From: Neptunicoccus cionae
GTDB lineage: Bacteria; Pseudomonadota; Alphaproteobacteria; Rhodobacterales; Rhodobacteraceae
DNA length: 64,000 nt
Direction of reading: 5' to 3'
NCBI RefSeq assembly: GCF_002860325.1
Contig: NZ_PKOJ01000003.1
Span: 62,001-126,000 of the forward strand
Below the pieces are notes generated by a model. That model ran no database searches and had not been told where the DNA came from. It saw only the letters and a program-made list of their open reading frames with translations. The position numbers were made by a program, and so were the translations under genes. This document shows positions 32,483-42,294 of this stretch, one piece after another. Each line of letters begins with the position of its first letter. Within the stretch, counting starts at the first letter, position 1.

Positions 32483-34114
32483 ATGGCGCAAATGGCAGAT
32501 GAAACCGGACTGGATAAAAATCCGGCCAACTTCGTGCCCCTTACCCCGCTCAGCCATCTGGCACGGGCGAGGGATGTGTTTCCGGACCGCACTGCCTCTG
32601 TCTATCACGACCGCCGCCACAGCTACCAGGAATTTCACGAACGCTGCACGCGGCTCGGCGCGGCACTGGCCGCAAAAGGCATCAAGCCCGGCGATGTGGT
32701 TTCAACGCTCTGCCCCAACATCCCTGCCATTGCCGAGGCCCATTTCGGCGTGCCCCTGTGCGGTGGCGTCCTGAACACGATCAACACGCGGCTTGATGCG
32801 GATACAGTTGCCTACATCTTCGGACATGCGGAATCCAAAATCGTTCTGGTGGACAGCCAGTTCCTGCCCCTTGCACTGGACGCCATCGCCCTGATGGACG
32901 GCACGCCGCCCGAGGTGATCGAAGTGGCCGACCCCAAGGCAGGATTTCCGGCCAGTGGTGATAATACCGAATATGAGGATTTCATCGCTACCGGCGATCC
33001 GGACTTCAAATGGCATTTACCGGACGATGAATGGGACGCGATTTCGCTCAACTACACCTCCGGTACTACGGGACGCCCCAAGGGCGTGGTCTGCCACCAT
33101 CGCGGCGCCTATCTGATGACCATGGGCACCGCGCTCAGCTGGGAAATCGGGCTCTATCCGAAATATCTGACCATCGTGCCCCTGTTCCACTGCAACGGCT
33201 GGAACCACACATGGATGATGCCATCTCTGGGCGGGCAGATCACCTTTTGCCGCGATATGACGGCCAAGGCGATTTTCGCGGCGATTGCAGCAGAAAAGAT
33301 CACCCATTTCGGCGGAGCGCCGATTGTTCTGAATACCCTGATCAATGCCAAGCCCGAAGATCGCGCCGCCTTTGATCACACTGTTAACGTCATCACCGCC
33401 GGTGCCCCGCCCTCCCCCGCGACAATCAAAGGGGCTGAGGCGCTGGGCTTTCGTGTGATGCAGGTTTACGGACTGACCGAAACCTACGGCCATGTCACCG
33501 AGTGTGTGGAGCCTGACGACTGGGCTGCTCTGCCCGCCGAAGAACGCTATGCAAAAATGGCCCGCGTGGGCGTGCAATACCCGATGATGGAAGACATCGA
33601 CGTTGTTGATCAGGACACCCGCCAGCCGGTGCCGCGGGACGGAAAAACCATCGGGGAAATCGTCATTCGCGGCAATGCGGTGATGAAAGGCTATTACAAG
33701 AACCCCAAGGCCACGGCAGAAGCCTTTGACGGCGGTGCCTTCCGCTCCGGTGACATCGCGGTGCGCCATCCGGACGGCTATATCCAGATCACCGACCGGA
33801 TGAAGGATATCATCATTTCAGGTGGCGAGAATATTTCGTCAGTCGAGGTGGAAAACACGCTGATGTCCCACCCTGCGGTGTCGCTTTGTGCGGTGGTGGC
33901 CAGACCGGACGAACAATGGGGCGAAACCCCTTGCGCGTTTATCGAGTTGAAAGAGGATGCCACCGCCCCTGCCCCGGAAGAGATCATCGCCCACACCCGC
34001 GCCCATCTGGCCGGATTCAAATGCCCTAAAACGGTTATCTATCAGGAGCTGCCGAAAACAAGCACCGGCAAAATCCAGAAATTCGAGCTGCGCAAACTGG
34101 CAAAATCCCTGTAG
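32483..34114 (+). CDS. AMP-forming acyl-CoA synthetase, candidate DmdB-type
   Basis: The 543-residue adenylate-forming enzyme has the P-loop YTSGTTGRPKGV, the A5 motif VYGLTETYGHVTE, FRSGDIAV, the hinge DRMKDIIISGGENISSVEVE and the catalytic lysine in PKTSTGKIQKFELRK. It activates a carboxylic acid to acyl-CoA. Length and the N-terminal FVPLTPLSHLARA resemble medium-chain and methylmercaptopropionyl-CoA ligases (DmdB), which Roseobacters use to degrade dimethylsulfoniopropionate. That assignment is inference: the other dmd genes are not here. ATG 32483 has GGGAGGAA at an ideal distance; TTG 32468 overlaps that site. Confidence 0.88.
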   Translation: MAQMADETGLDKNPANFVPLTPLSHLARARDVFPDRTASVYHDRRHSYQEFHERCTRLGAALAAKGIKPGDVVSTLCPNIPAIAEAHFGVPLCGGVLNTINTRLDADTVAYIFGHAESKIVLVDSQFLPLALDAIALMDGTPPEVIEVADPKAGFPASGDNTEYEDFIATGDPDFKWHLPDDEWDAISLNYTSGTTGRPKGVVCHHRGAYLMTMGTALSWEIGLYPKYLTIVPLFHCNGWNHTWMMPSLGGQITFCRDMTAKAIFAAIAAEKITHFGGAPIVLNTLINAKPEDRAAFDHTVNVITAGAPPSPATIKGAEALGFRVMQVYGLTETYGHVTECVEPDDWAALPAEERYAKMARVGVQYPMMEDIDVVDQDTRQPVPRDGKTIGEIVIRGNAVMKGYYKNPKATAEAFDGGAFRSGDIAVRHPDGYIQITDRMKDIIISGGENISSVEVENTLMSHPAVSLCAVVARPDEQWGETPCAFIELKEDATAPAPEEIIAHTRAHLAGFKCPKTVIYQELPKTSTGKIQKFELRKLAKSL

Positions 34115-34139
34115 CGCAAAGCACCGGCTGGCGCAGGGA

Positions 34140-35891
34140 TCAGTCGTCCCTGCGCATCACGTTGTCACATTCCCAGAACACATCGCGCAGGCAGCCTTCG
34201 CAGATGTTGCGGCTGAGGTCGTTCATCGCCGCGCTCACCGCATCGCTCTTGTTGGAGTGGAGGTTTTCCTCGCCCAATTCGTCGATCACGTGAAAGCGGT
34301 AGAGGCTGTCCACCAGCGGCGGAAACAGGGCTACAATGCGGAAAGACCCGCCTTCTGCCTTGGCATCCCTTATCGCCTGAATCAGGAAATCCGCCCCTGC
34401 CAGATCGGTCTTGCCGACCCCTTTCATATAGAGGATCTTGTGGATCTGGCGCGGATCACGGGCGCAGTTTTTCTTATAGGCTTTGGCCACGTTCTCCACA
34501 CTGCCAAAATACAGCGGGCCGTCCAGCCGGAAGATCATAAGCTGCGGACATTCGGTTACGCCCTGATGCTCTACATTGCGGAACTTGCGGGTGCCATCGG
34601 GTTGAAGGACCGGCGCTGTCACCGGCAGTTCAGGATGGGAGCTTTCGTAGATGAACACACAAAGCGACGCGATAACCCCGACGTAAATCGCGAAATCCAG
34701 TTCGATGAACAGACCGGCTGCCAGTGTCAGCACCAGAATGACGGTCTCGGGACGGCTGCTGGTGATAATGTGGCGCAGTTCTGAAAACTCGATCAGCCGG
34801 TAAGCCACCAGCAGGATCAGCCCCGCCATTGCCGGTTTCGGGATATAGGCCACCCAAGGGGCGATAAACAGAAGGATCAGCAGCAAAAAGCCGCTGGCGA
34901 AGATACCGGACAGGGGCGTCACCGCACCTGCTGTCGCGTTTACGCCACTGCGCGTGAAGGAACCGGAACCGGCGTAGCACTGGAAAAAGCCGCCAACCAC
35001 GTTGGACAGACCCTGCCCGATCATTTCCTGACTGGTATCAAAACTCTCGCGCCGCCGCACCGCAAAGGCACGGCCAATCGAAATCGCCTCCAGCGCACCG
35101 ACAACCGCGATCGCTGCCGCCCCCGGAGCAAGCTGCACCACCTCCCGCACTGTGGGGGATGGCGGTGCCAGTTGGGGCATCATGCTTGGCAATGCACCGA
35201 CCATTTCCACCCCATGATTCACCGCATCGATTCCGTAAGCCAGCGCAGAGCCAGCCAGCAGCGCAATCAGAAAGCCCGGTAGTTTGGGGGTGAACTTCTG
35301 CATGATCACCGCCAGCGCCAGCGTGGTGCCCGCAATCAGCAGCGCGTACAGATTGATTTCGTCCCAATGTTCCGCCAGCCGCATCAGCCGCTCTGCTATA
35401 TTGCCGCCCTTTTCAACCACAAGCCCCGTCACACCTGCCAACTGGCTGACGGCAATCAGCAGCGCTGCAGCCATGGTAAAGGCCGTCATGACCGAGTGGG
35501 ACACAAAAGAGACAAGCCCCCCGAGCCGCGCAAATCCCCCCGCAATCTGGAACAGCCCTACAAGGATCGTTAACGTGAGAGCCATCTCGATATACTGTGC
35601 TGTACCGGGGGCTGCAAAATCCGACAGGGTAGTGAACAGTACCGCTGAAATCGCTGTTGTCGGCCCCGAGATCATGATCATCGAAGAGCCGAACAAAGCG
35701 GCGACAATCGCCGTAATAATCGCAGTGTAGAGTCCGTATTGTGGTGGCAACCCCGCAATCGTAGCAAAAGCCACCCCTTGGGGCAGAACCAGCGCCGCGT
35801 TGATCAGACCCGCATAGGCATCCGCAGCAACGGTGTTTTTATTGACGCGGCTGTACCACTCCAGTGGCGGAAAATACTCTGAATAACGCAT
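34140..35891 (-). CDS. SulP-family inorganic anion transporter with STAS domain
   Basis: The 583-residue membrane protein begins with the SulP hallmark DAYAGLINAALVLPQGVAFA and AGLPPQYGLYTAI, has ten or more hydrophobic helices to about residue 430, then a STAS domain seen as QLMIFRLDGPLYFGSVENV and KILYMKGVGKTDLAGADFL. Members carry sulfate, bicarbonate or dicarboxylates. The STAS domain here retains the usual Gly-Val/Asp stretch. ATG 35891 is preferred with GGAAG upstream; the frame open to 36083 adds an unrelated N-terminus. The C-terminus has a short Cys-containing tail (ICEGCLRDVFWECD). The substrate cannot be told; sulfate would suit the adjacent sulfotransferases. Confidence 0.9.
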   Translation of the reverse strand: MRYSEYFPPLEWYSRVNKNTVAADAYAGLINAALVLPQGVAFATIAGLPPQYGLYTAIITAIVAALFGSSMIMISGPTTAISAVLFTTLSDFAAPGTAQYIEMALTLTILVGLFQIAGGFARLGGLVSFVSHSVMTAFTMAAALLIAVSQLAGVTGLVVEKGGNIAERLMRLAEHWDEINLYALLIAGTTLALAVIMQKFTPKLPGFLIALLAGSALAYGIDAVNHGVEMVGALPSMMPQLAPPSPTVREVVQLAPGAAAIAVVGALEAISIGRAFAVRRRESFDTSQEMIGQGLSNVVGGFFQCYAGSGSFTRSGVNATAGAVTPLSGIFASGFLLLILLFIAPWVAYIPKPAMAGLILLVAYRLIEFSELRHIITSSRPETVILVLTLAAGLFIELDFAIYVGVIASLCVFIYESSHPELPVTAPVLQPDGTRKFRNVEHQGVTECPQLMIFRLDGPLYFGSVENVAKAYKKNCARDPRQIHKILYMKGVGKTDLAGADFLIQAIRDAKAEGGSFRIVALFPPLVDSLYRFHVIDELGEENLHSNKSDAVSAAMNDLSRNICEGCLRDVFWECDNVMRRDD

Positions 35892-36182
35892 GACAGCTTC
35901 CGGGCAATTGAACTGAAAGGAAGGGTGTAAACCAGCCCCTACGCCTGTTGGCCCCGTATTGCAATCACTGGGGGGACAACAATGCCCACTGGTCCGGAAA
36001 AAATCCGGCACTGGCCTGAAAGCCTGTCCAACAGTCCTGTTTGAAGCAAGAAAAGCCGGTTTCCTCTTAATGCAGAGTGGCATCCAGCCGAATCTTCACA
36101 ACTCGGAGAATTGCCTACACACGTGCAACAAGACGGTGTATGATTCTCGAAAAAACAGGCCACAGGCCGGTATAGGCACGCA

Positions 36183-37196
36183 GTGACAGCGCTCAAAAAA
36201 TATCAACGGCTCGAAGCACTCGGGCTCTGGAGGGAATCCGAAGCGGATCAACGACGCGAGGTGATCGTATCCTTTGGCGCGTCCTCCTTGGTGTTGTCCG
36301 ATGCAAACGGCAAGCCTCTGACACATTGGTCTCTTGCCGCTGTGCGCAGCCTGTCCTCGGGCGATGGCCCCCATCTTTACAGTCCGGATCAAAGCGGCTC
36401 CGAAACGCTGGAAATCGACGACGAGACGATGAACGGGGCGATACACGAAGTGCGCCGTGCGATCCGTCGAACCGGCCCCCACCCCGGCCGGTTGCGCTGG
36501 GGCCTTGGTGCAATGTTTCTGGCCCTGACCCTTGGCATAGTGCTGTTCTGGCTGCCGTCGATTTCGGCGGATTATGCAACGCGCATCCTTCCGGCCGCGA
36601 AAGCCCATCAGATCGGGCAGAAGGTATTGCGTCAGACGGATGTTCTGACCGGTACCGCCTGTCAGGATCCCTTGGGGCGCTCTGCACTGGACAAATTTGA
36701 AAACTGGCTGCTGCCGGAGGGCGGGGAAATCCACATTGTCGATCTGGGCGCACGTTTCGCAGCCCATCTGCCCGGCGGGAATATTCTGTTGAACCGCGTG
36801 CTGGTGGAGGAAAACGCCGGTCCGGAAATCGCTGCGGGTTTTGTGCTGCGAGAGCGGGCGATTGCGGCGCTGGATAACCCGATGAACCGGATGTTCCGCA
36901 AGATCGGCACACGGCGCACGCTGGCCTTCATCGCTAACGGCGACCTGCCGGATACCGCACTTGCCGGCTATGCACGGCAGGTGCTGACTGCACCACTGGT
37001 GCGCGCAGATACGGAAACCCTGCTGGCCGTTTTCAGAGAGACACAAATGACGACGACGCCGTATGCTTACGCACTTGATGCAAGCGGCGAGAGCACGGCC
37101 GAGCTGATCGCCCGTGACCCTTACCCCGAAAACTACCGCCTTCCGCTGAGTGACGCGGACTGGATCGCCCTGCAATCCATCTGCGGCGACGACTAG
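36183..37196 (+). CDS. Degenerate M48-peptidase-like membrane protein
   Basis: The 337-residue protein has a cytoplasmic N-terminal part of about 105 residues, one membrane helix (107-124, LGAMFLALTLGIVLFW) and a periplasmic part. LPGGNILLNRVLVEENAGPE (196-215) matches the LPGG-x-I-x-V-x-R-G-L-L segment that precedes the HExxH zinc site in M48 peptidases. At the expected place the sequence is FVLRERAIAAL, without histidines. It is therefore likely an inactive relative acting as a binding protein or regulator. The start is GTG 36183 with only weak complementarity upstream. It converges on rpsD. Its neighbour at 34140-35891 is divergent. Confidence 0.65.
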   Translation: MTALKKYQRLEALGLWRESEADQRREVIVSFGASSLVLSDANGKPLTHWSLAAVRSLSSGDGPHLYSPDQSGSETLEIDDETMNGAIHEVRRAIRRTGPHPGRLRWGLGAMFLALTLGIVLFWLPSISADYATRILPAAKAHQIGQKVLRQTDVLTGTACQDPLGRSALDKFENWLLPEGGEIHIVDLGARFAAHLPGGNILLNRVLVEENAGPEIAAGFVLRERAIAALDNPMNRMFRKIGTRRTLAFIANGDLPDTALAGYARQVLTAPLVRADTETLLAVFRETQMTTTPYAYALDASGESTAELIARDPYPENYRLPLSDADWIALQSICGDD

Positions 37197-37300
37197 GCTC
37201 CCAAAAGACAAGGCGCATGTGCGTAAGCGCTGGTAACAGCCAGCCGCTGCACGGCAGTGCCGGTGGCTTTGCATATCTCCTGCACAGCCACCGCAGCAAA

Positions 37301-37331
37301 GAAAAAGGCCGCTCCCGAAGGGAACGGCCTT
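37301..37331 (-). terminator. Rho-independent terminator of rpsD
   Basis: On the minus strand a 12-bp stem (37320-37331 with 37305-37316, one G-U pair) closes on a 3-nt loop and is followed by a run of U. It lies 24 bases beyond the rpsD stop. Confidence 0.88.
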
Positions 37332-37355
37332 GAATTCTCGGAGGGTCGGCGAAGA

Positions 37356-37976
37356 TTAGTTCTTCGCGTAGAATTCCACCACCAGGTTCGGTTCCATCAC
37401 AACTGGGTAAGGCACATCGGCCAAACCAGGTGTGCGAACGAACTCGGCGCGCATTTTGCTTGCGTCTACAGTCAGATAGTCTGCAAAGTCACGCTCGGAG
37501 CTTGCAAGAGCTTCCATCACCAGCGCCATTTGCTTGGAGCGGTCACGTACTTCGATCACGTCACCTTCTTTAACGCGATAGGACGGGATGTTCACTTTTT
37601 TGCCGTTCACTGTCACGTGGCCGTGGTTCACGAACTGACGGGCAGCGAATACTGTTGGTACGAATTTCGCACGGTATACAACGGCATCCAGACGACGCTC
37701 CAGCAGACCGATCAGGTTTTCACCTGTATCGCCGTTCACACGAACAGCTTCTGCGTAGATGCGACGGAACTGTTTCTCTGTCAGATCGCCGTAGTACCCT
37801 TTCAGCTTTTGCTTGGCGCGCAGCTGGATACCGAAATCGGACAGTTTTTGTTTGCGGCGTTGACCATGTACGCCCGGGCCGTATTCACGACGGTTCACAG
37901 GGGATTTAGGACGGCCCCAGATGTTTTCGCCCATGCGGCGGTCAATTTTGTATTTGGCAGCTGTACGTTTCGTCAC
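37356..37976 (-). CDS. rpsD: 30S ribosomal protein S4
   Basis: The 206-residue protein is a standard S4: [19 protein letters not shown] at the N-terminus and [19 protein letters not shown] are family blocks, and [20 protein letters not shown] with [19 protein letters not shown] is the S4 RNA-binding domain. It binds 16S rRNA early in assembly of the small subunit. The gene is monocistronic with a strong promoter (38101-38128) and its own terminator. A short GC hairpin (38051-38062) lies in the roughly 115-base leader. Confidence 0.97.
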   Translation of the reverse strand: MTKRTAAKYKIDRRMGENIWGRPKSPVNRREYGPGVHGQRRKQKLSDFGIQLRAKQKLKGYYGDLTEKQFRRIYAEAVRVNGDTGENLIGLLERRLDAVVYRAKFVPTVFAARQFVNHGHVTVNGKKVNIPSYRVKEGDVIEVRDRSKQMALVMEALASSERDFADYLTVDASKMRAEFVRTPGLADVPYPVVMEPNLVVEFYAKN

Positions 37977-38100
37977 GGCTGATCTCCTTCTAAGGTTTCG
38001 AAGGGCGTTGTCCTTTGGTCTTATCCGGTTTCCCGAAGCCCGACAGGCATCCCCTTGCGGGGGCCACCAACACCAATGAACCGCTTGCGCGGATGGGCGG

Positions 38101-38128
38101 CTTATAAGCCTTGTGCGCAGGGAGTCAA
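38101..38128 (-). promoter_or_regulatory. Sigma70-type promoter of rpsD
   Basis: On the minus strand TTGACT (38123-38128) and TATAAG (38101-38106) are 16 bases apart, each one mismatch from consensus. The predicted start is near 38094. It lies immediately downstream of the lpxR-like gene stop. The -10 region is part of a 12-bp palindrome (38099-38110). Confidence 0.7.
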
Positions 38129-38149
38129 CAGTCCCTGCCCGCCAATCGC

Positions 38150-39073
38150 TCAGAAATTGAACTTCACATTAAGAGAGCCCGTAACCTGACTGTCGCTCTG
38201 GCCTTCAAATTCCTTGCCAAGCCATGTCAGCCCGTAGAACAGACCTGCGCTTTCCCCTTCGTAGACAAAACCGGCACGGGCGCGCGGGCGGAAACTTTCA
38301 ACTGTGTAACCACGACTTTCGGGCAGCAGCTTGCTGTCGCCCACATAGGCCAGATCACCACCCATCATAAAGCCGAAGCTGCGTGCATCGCTGCTGCGCA
38401 CATTCGTAACCAGATGGCCTGTGATCGGTTCGCGCACAAAGAAGTTGCGGGACAGGTTTTTACCAAAAACCGCGTCTATCCCGATACGGGCATAGCTTTC
38501 GACACCGGCCTGCGCTTCGGCGAAGGGGCGGAACAGGGCATCCCCTGCCCGCAGGTCTCTGGAAATCTCGCCCTGGATCGTGGGATAGATATGGTCTCCC
38601 AGCTGATCGCCGAGCATATTCGGCGTCTGTGCACCGATCTGTTTGTGGGCCCAACGCTGGAACCGTCCAACACCGGTGGAAGGCCCGACAAAAACCAGTT
38701 CCCCGCCGTAAGACAGGTTATAGCCGCCTTTTTCGAAATGGGTAAAAGCCCCGAGGCCGATCACCCCTGCATAAGCACGGTCGGGAAAGGCCGTCGTAAC
38801 CGAGAGATCCGCAGGCGCGATGATTTCACTGCGCAGACGGTATTGGATCAGGGAAAAGGGCTCATTTGGCATTCCGTCCAGCACCTGCTCCCCGAAAGTC
38901 ACGGAAACCTCATAGGAGCCGGTGCGCCAGCGGTCATTGCCATCGCCCAGAAAGTCATTGTTAAACAGGCGGGACACGCCCACGATATTGTCCAATTTCG
39001 GCCAGGCAAAGCCTTCGGCCTGCGCCAGACCGGCGTGCATCACACCCAGTGCTGCAAGAATTGCGACCCGCAT
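38150..39073 (-). CDS. LpxR-family outer-membrane lipid A deacylase (DUF2219)
   Basis: The 307-residue protein has a signal peptide ([19 protein letters not shown]) and a beta-barrel of amphipathic strands ending in the aromatic NVKFNF. The LpxR catalytic region is visible: [20 protein letters not shown] (Asn-Asp near residues 39-40 and Ser53) and [20 protein letters not shown] (His143). LpxR removes the 3'-acyloxyacyl chain of lipid A in the outer membrane. Whether the enzyme acts on Roseobacter lipid A is not known. ATG 39073 is chosen because the signal peptide starts there; the frame is open back to 39199. Confidence 0.8.
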   Translation of the reverse strand: MRVAILAALGVMHAGLAQAEGFAWPKLDNIVGVSRLFNNDFLGDGNDRWRTGSYEVSVTFGEQVLDGMPNEPFSLIQYRLRSEIIAPADLSVTTAFPDRAYAGVIGLGAFTHFEKGGYNLSYGGELVFVGPSTGVGRFQRWAHKQIGAQTPNMLGDQLGDHIYPTIQGEISRDLRAGDALFRPFAEAQAGVESYARIGIDAVFGKNLSRNFFVREPITGHLVTNVRSSDARSFGFMMGGDLAYVGDSKLLPESRGYTVESFRPRARAGFVYEGESAGLFYGLTWLGKEFEGQSDSQVTGSLNVKFNF

Positions 39074-39252
39074 ATTAGTAGTCTCTGCTCTTATTCGTTT
39101 TGCCCACCCTAAAACCATCCATCCACCCGTGACAGCGCCAAAGCCCGCGACGCGCAGCTTTTCGCGCAGGTGTTGCACCGCTGCCTTTATCCTTGACATT
39201 CCCCCTGCCCGAACCCCTATCGAAACAAAAAAACATGCAGCAGGGAGCCCTC

Positions 39253-39810
39253 ATGACAGATAAAATTCACTCAGGCACACGGTTCGGTACTTTCTTTATC
39301 AAAGCATTCAATTCCCCCGTGGTCAGCGTAGTTCTGCTGGCTGTCCTGGCCGGAACCGGACCGGCAAACGCCCATGACAAGGCCACAGGCGTGGTCAAAC
39401 AGCGGATGGACGCCATGGGGATGCTGGCGGGCTCCATGAAGGCAATCGCGGGACAGGTCAAAAGTCCCTCCCCCGATCCGGATGCCATTTCTGTTGCAGC
39501 GCAGGCCCTGCGGGATCATGCCGGCGATGCCATGCTTGAGGGATTTCCCGAAGGTTCCCTGCAGGACCCCACAGAGGCACGTCCGAAAATCTGGAAGGAA
39601 TGGGAGCGGTTTTCGGAACTAGCCGAGAGGCTGGCATTGCAAGGTCAGGGGCTGATCCTTGCTGCGGCAAACCCGCCCTCTGGCGCGGCACCGGAATCTT
39701 CCACGCCGCATGATCTGGAATCCTATGCAACGCTTCCGGTGGACGAACTTTTCCTGCTGACCGCCAAAACCTGCTCCGCATGCCATCAGGACTATCGCGT
39801 CAAAAAATGA
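39253..39810 (+). CDS. Cytochrome c'/c556-type monohaem protein
   Basis: The 185-residue protein has an N-terminal export segment (VVSVVLLAVLAGTGPANA), then VVKQRMDAMGMLAGSMKAI, the first helix of the c'/c556 four-helix bundle with its Met haem ligand region. The haem site CSACH lies near the C-terminus with His as proximal ligand, followed by QDYRVKK. It is a periplasmic electron carrier or gas-sensing cytochrome; the partner is unknown. GGGAG lies five bases before ATG 39253. Its 3' end faces purU across a 12-bp inverted repeat. Confidence 0.87.
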   Translation: MTDKIHSGTRFGTFFIKAFNSPVVSVVLLAVLAGTGPANAHDKATGVVKQRMDAMGMLAGSMKAIAGQVKSPSPDPDAISVAAQALRDHAGDAMLEGFPEGSLQDPTEARPKIWKEWERFSELAERLALQGQGLILAAANPPSGAAPESSTPHDLESYATLPVDELFLLTAKTCSACHQDYRVKK

Positions 39811-39823
39811 TCCGCAGAAATTT

Positions 39824-39859
39824 GGCGCGCCGCTGCTTTTGAAAGAACAGCGGCGCGCC
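39824..39859. terminator. 12-bp perfect stem-loop between converging genes
   Basis: GGCGCGCCGCTG (39824-39835) and CAGCGGCGCGCC (39848-39859) flank a 12-base loop between the cytochrome and purU stops. There is no T-tract on either side. It probably acts as a bidirectional 3' barrier. Confidence 0.55.
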
Positions 39860-39878
39860 TGTTAGCGGGGATAAATCG

Positions 39879-40763
39879 TCAGCCCATCCGCTCGGAGGCA
39901 TAAGACCCCGGAGACGCAGGGAAAACGACAGTTTTATTGCCGTTCAGGAATACACGCTGGTGGATGTGGGCGTGGATGGCACGGGCGAGCACCTGACTTT
40001 CCACATCCCGCCCAAGCGAGACATAGTCTTCGGGCGACTGGGCGTGGGTCACGCGGACAATATCCTGTTCAATGATCGGACCTTCATCAAGATCGGCGGT
40101 CACATAATGGGACGTCGCCCCGATCAGCTTCACCCCGCGCTGGAAGGCCTGCTTGTAAGGGTTCGCGCCCTTGAAGCTTGGCAGGAAAGAATGATGGATG
40201 TTGATGATCCTGCCGGACATCTTCTGGCACATTTCGTCGGACAGGATTTGCATGTAACGGGCCAGAACGATCAGTTCGGCGCCGGTGTCCTCGACCACAC
40301 CCATGATCCGCGCTTCGGCATCGGGCTTGTTTTCTTTCGTGACCTTGATGCAATGGAACGGAATATCGTGATTTACCACGACTTTCTGGTAATCCATGTG
40401 ATTGGAAATCACCGCCACAATGTCGATCGGCAGCGCACCAATGCGCCAGCGATACAGCAGATCGTTCAGACAGTGCCCGAAACGGGATACCATGATGATG
40501 ACCTTCATCTTGGCCGCTTCGTCATGGAATTCGTAGGTCATGTCGAAAGTTGCCGCAGCATCTTTGAACCCATCGGACAGCCCCTCCAGCCCGACACTGC
40601 CATCGGTATCAAAACTGATCCGCATAAAGAAGTTTCCGGTTTCCTTGTCATCAAACTGGGCAGAGTCAGTGATGTTACAGCCTTGATCGGAGAGATAACC
40701 GGCAATGGCAGCAACGATCCCGCGACGGGACTGGCAGGTCACTGTAAGGGCATATTTGCTCAT
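39879..40763 (-). CDS. purU: Formyltetrahydrofolate deformylase
   Basis: The 294-residue enzyme has an N-terminal ACT domain (YALTVTCQSRRGIVAAIAGY) and a formyl-transferase catalytic domain with MVSRFGHCLNDLLYRW, INIHHSFLPSF and GATSHYVTADLDEGPIIEQD, in which Asn, His and Asp form the active site. It hydrolyses 10-formyl-THF to formate and THF. Its position at the end of the methylamine cluster is meaningful: the methyl carbon enters the folate pool after N-methylglutamate oxidation, and PurU can release it as formate for oxidation. ATG 40763 has AAGGAA upstream. It lies 143 bases after gmaS on the same strand. Confidence 0.93.
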   Translation of the reverse strand: MSKYALTVTCQSRRGIVAAIAGYLSDQGCNITDSAQFDDKETGNFFMRISFDTDGSVGLEGLSDGFKDAAATFDMTYEFHDEAAKMKVIIMVSRFGHCLNDLLYRWRIGALPIDIVAVISNHMDYQKVVVNHDIPFHCIKVTKENKPDAEARIMGVVEDTGAELIVLARYMQILSDEMCQKMSGRIINIHHSFLPSFKGANPYKQAFQRGVKLIGATSHYVTADLDEGPIIEQDIVRVTHAQSPEDYVSLGRDVESQVLARAIHAHIHQRVFLNGNKTVVFPASPGSYASERMG

Positions 40764-40906
40764 GGGCGTTTCCTTGGGAAATAAATTCGCTTCATTCATG
40801 ATCAGACAGGACCACCTGTCATGGCAGCCCTGTTTGTTCATTCTCAATGTCTAGGACGCAAAGAACGGCAGTTGCAATCCTACAAAGGGTCGGGATTCAA
40901 GAAAGA

Positions 40907-42232
40907 TCAGATATCAAGGGTATTGTCTTTCTCCCACTGGCTGAAATAGCTGACAAAGCTGTCCCATTCCTGCATCTTCATCTTGATGTAAGACGCAGAG
41001 AATTCTTCGCCCATTGCGGCTTTCAGCCCTTTGTCCCGATCAAACCCGCGCAAGGCGTCCAGCATGTTCAACGGCAGCTTGGGAGCACCGCGCACCTTAT
41101 AGCCTTCTGCGTACATATCGATGTCATAGCGTTTTCCGGGATCGGCTTCGGTGCGTACACCGGACAGCCCCGCCGCAATAATGACCGCCTGCAACAGATA
41201 GGGGTTAACCGCCCCGTCCGGCAGGCGGAGTTCAAACCGGCCGGGACCGGGCACGCGGACCATATGGGTGCGGTTGTTTCCGGTCCACGTCACCGTATTG
41301 GGGGCCCACGTCGCACCCGAAGTCGTGCGCGGTGCATTGATCCGCTTATAGCTGTTTACCGTCGGGTTTGTGATCGCTGGCAGCGCGCTTGCGTGTTTCA
41401 TGATCCCGCCAAGGAAATGGCGCCCCTTCTCGGATAGCCCCAGTTCGGCTGTCTGGCTGCTGTCGTTTGGCTCCATCGCGAACACGTTGTGTGTGCCGTC
41501 CAGATCCCAGACCGAAATATGGGCATGGCAGCCGTTGCCCGTCAGACCTTCCACAGGTTTCGGCATGAAGGTTGCGCGGTATCCGTGTTTCTCGGCAACT
41601 GTTTTAACCATGAATTTGAAGAAACTGTGCTTGTCCGCCGTAGCAAGGGCATCATCAAAGTCCCAGTTCATCTCCCACTGGCCATTCGCGTCTTCATGGT
41701 CGTTCTGGTAGGGATTCCACCCCATTTCAAGCATGTGGTCGCTGATTTCCAGAATGACATCAAGCCTGCGCATAAAGGCCTGTTGGTCGTAACAGGGTTT
41801 GGCGGCGGTGTCATAAGGATCGCTGATCTGCTCTCCGTCCGGTGTCAGCAGGAAGAACTCTGCTTCGATACCGGTTTTAACCCGCATCCCTTCCTCGGCG
41901 GCTTCGCTGATCAAGCGGCGCAGCACATTACGAGGCGCTTGCGCCACAGGCTCCCCTTCCATGACACAATCGGCGGGAACCCATGCGATCTCGCGGTTCC
42001 ACGGCAGGATGATCGCCGCTTCGGCATCCGGCACCGCAAGCATATCAGGATGGGCGGGCGTCAGATCGAGCCATGTGGCAAAGCCGGCAAAACCTGCTCC
42101 ATCTTCCTGCATGTCCGCGATAGCGCGGGCGGGTACCAGTTTGGCCCTCTGGCCGCCGAAAAGATCAGTGAAGCTGATCATGAAGTATTTAACGCCGTTA
42201 TCGGCTGCAAATTTGGCAAGATCTGTTGTCAT
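40907..42232 (-). CDS. gmaS: Gamma-glutamylmethylamide synthetase
   Basis: The 441-residue glutamine-synthetase-like enzyme has GIEAEFFLLTPDGEQ (metal-binding Glu), ENVKFM-type helix region here as DHEDANGQWEMNWDF, NGCHAHISVWD at the ATP/metal site and RFELRLPDGAVNPY. It joins methylamine to glutamate with ATP, the first step of the indirect methylamine pathway. The length and N-terminal KYFMISFTDLFGGQRAKLVP are those of Roseobacter GmaS, not GlnA. ATG 42232 is used; the frame open to 42385 overlaps mgsC. It follows mgsABC directly on the same strand, so the assignment is strongly supported by context. Confidence 0.93.
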   Translation of the reverse strand: MTTDLAKFAADNGVKYFMISFTDLFGGQRAKLVPARAIADMQEDGAGFAGFATWLDLTPAHPDMLAVPDAEAAIILPWNREIAWVPADCVMEGEPVAQAPRNVLRRLISEAAEEGMRVKTGIEAEFFLLTPDGEQISDPYDTAAKPCYDQQAFMRRLDVILEISDHMLEMGWNPYQNDHEDANGQWEMNWDFDDALATADKHSFFKFMVKTVAEKHGYRATFMPKPVEGLTGNGCHAHISVWDLDGTHNVFAMEPNDSSQTAELGLSEKGRHFLGGIMKHASALPAITNPTVNSYKRINAPRTTSGATWAPNTVTWTGNNRTHMVRVPGPGRFELRLPDGAVNPYLLQAVIIAAGLSGVRTEADPGKRYDIDMYAEGYKVRGAPKLPLNMLDALRGFDRDKGLKAAMGEEFSASYIKMKMQEWDSFVSYFSQWEKDNTLDI

Positions 42233-42294
42233 TGCTTGTGTCCCTGTGGTCAAAGAATGAGGCGCGTACCCTGCGGCCGCGCCCTCGTTATGGT

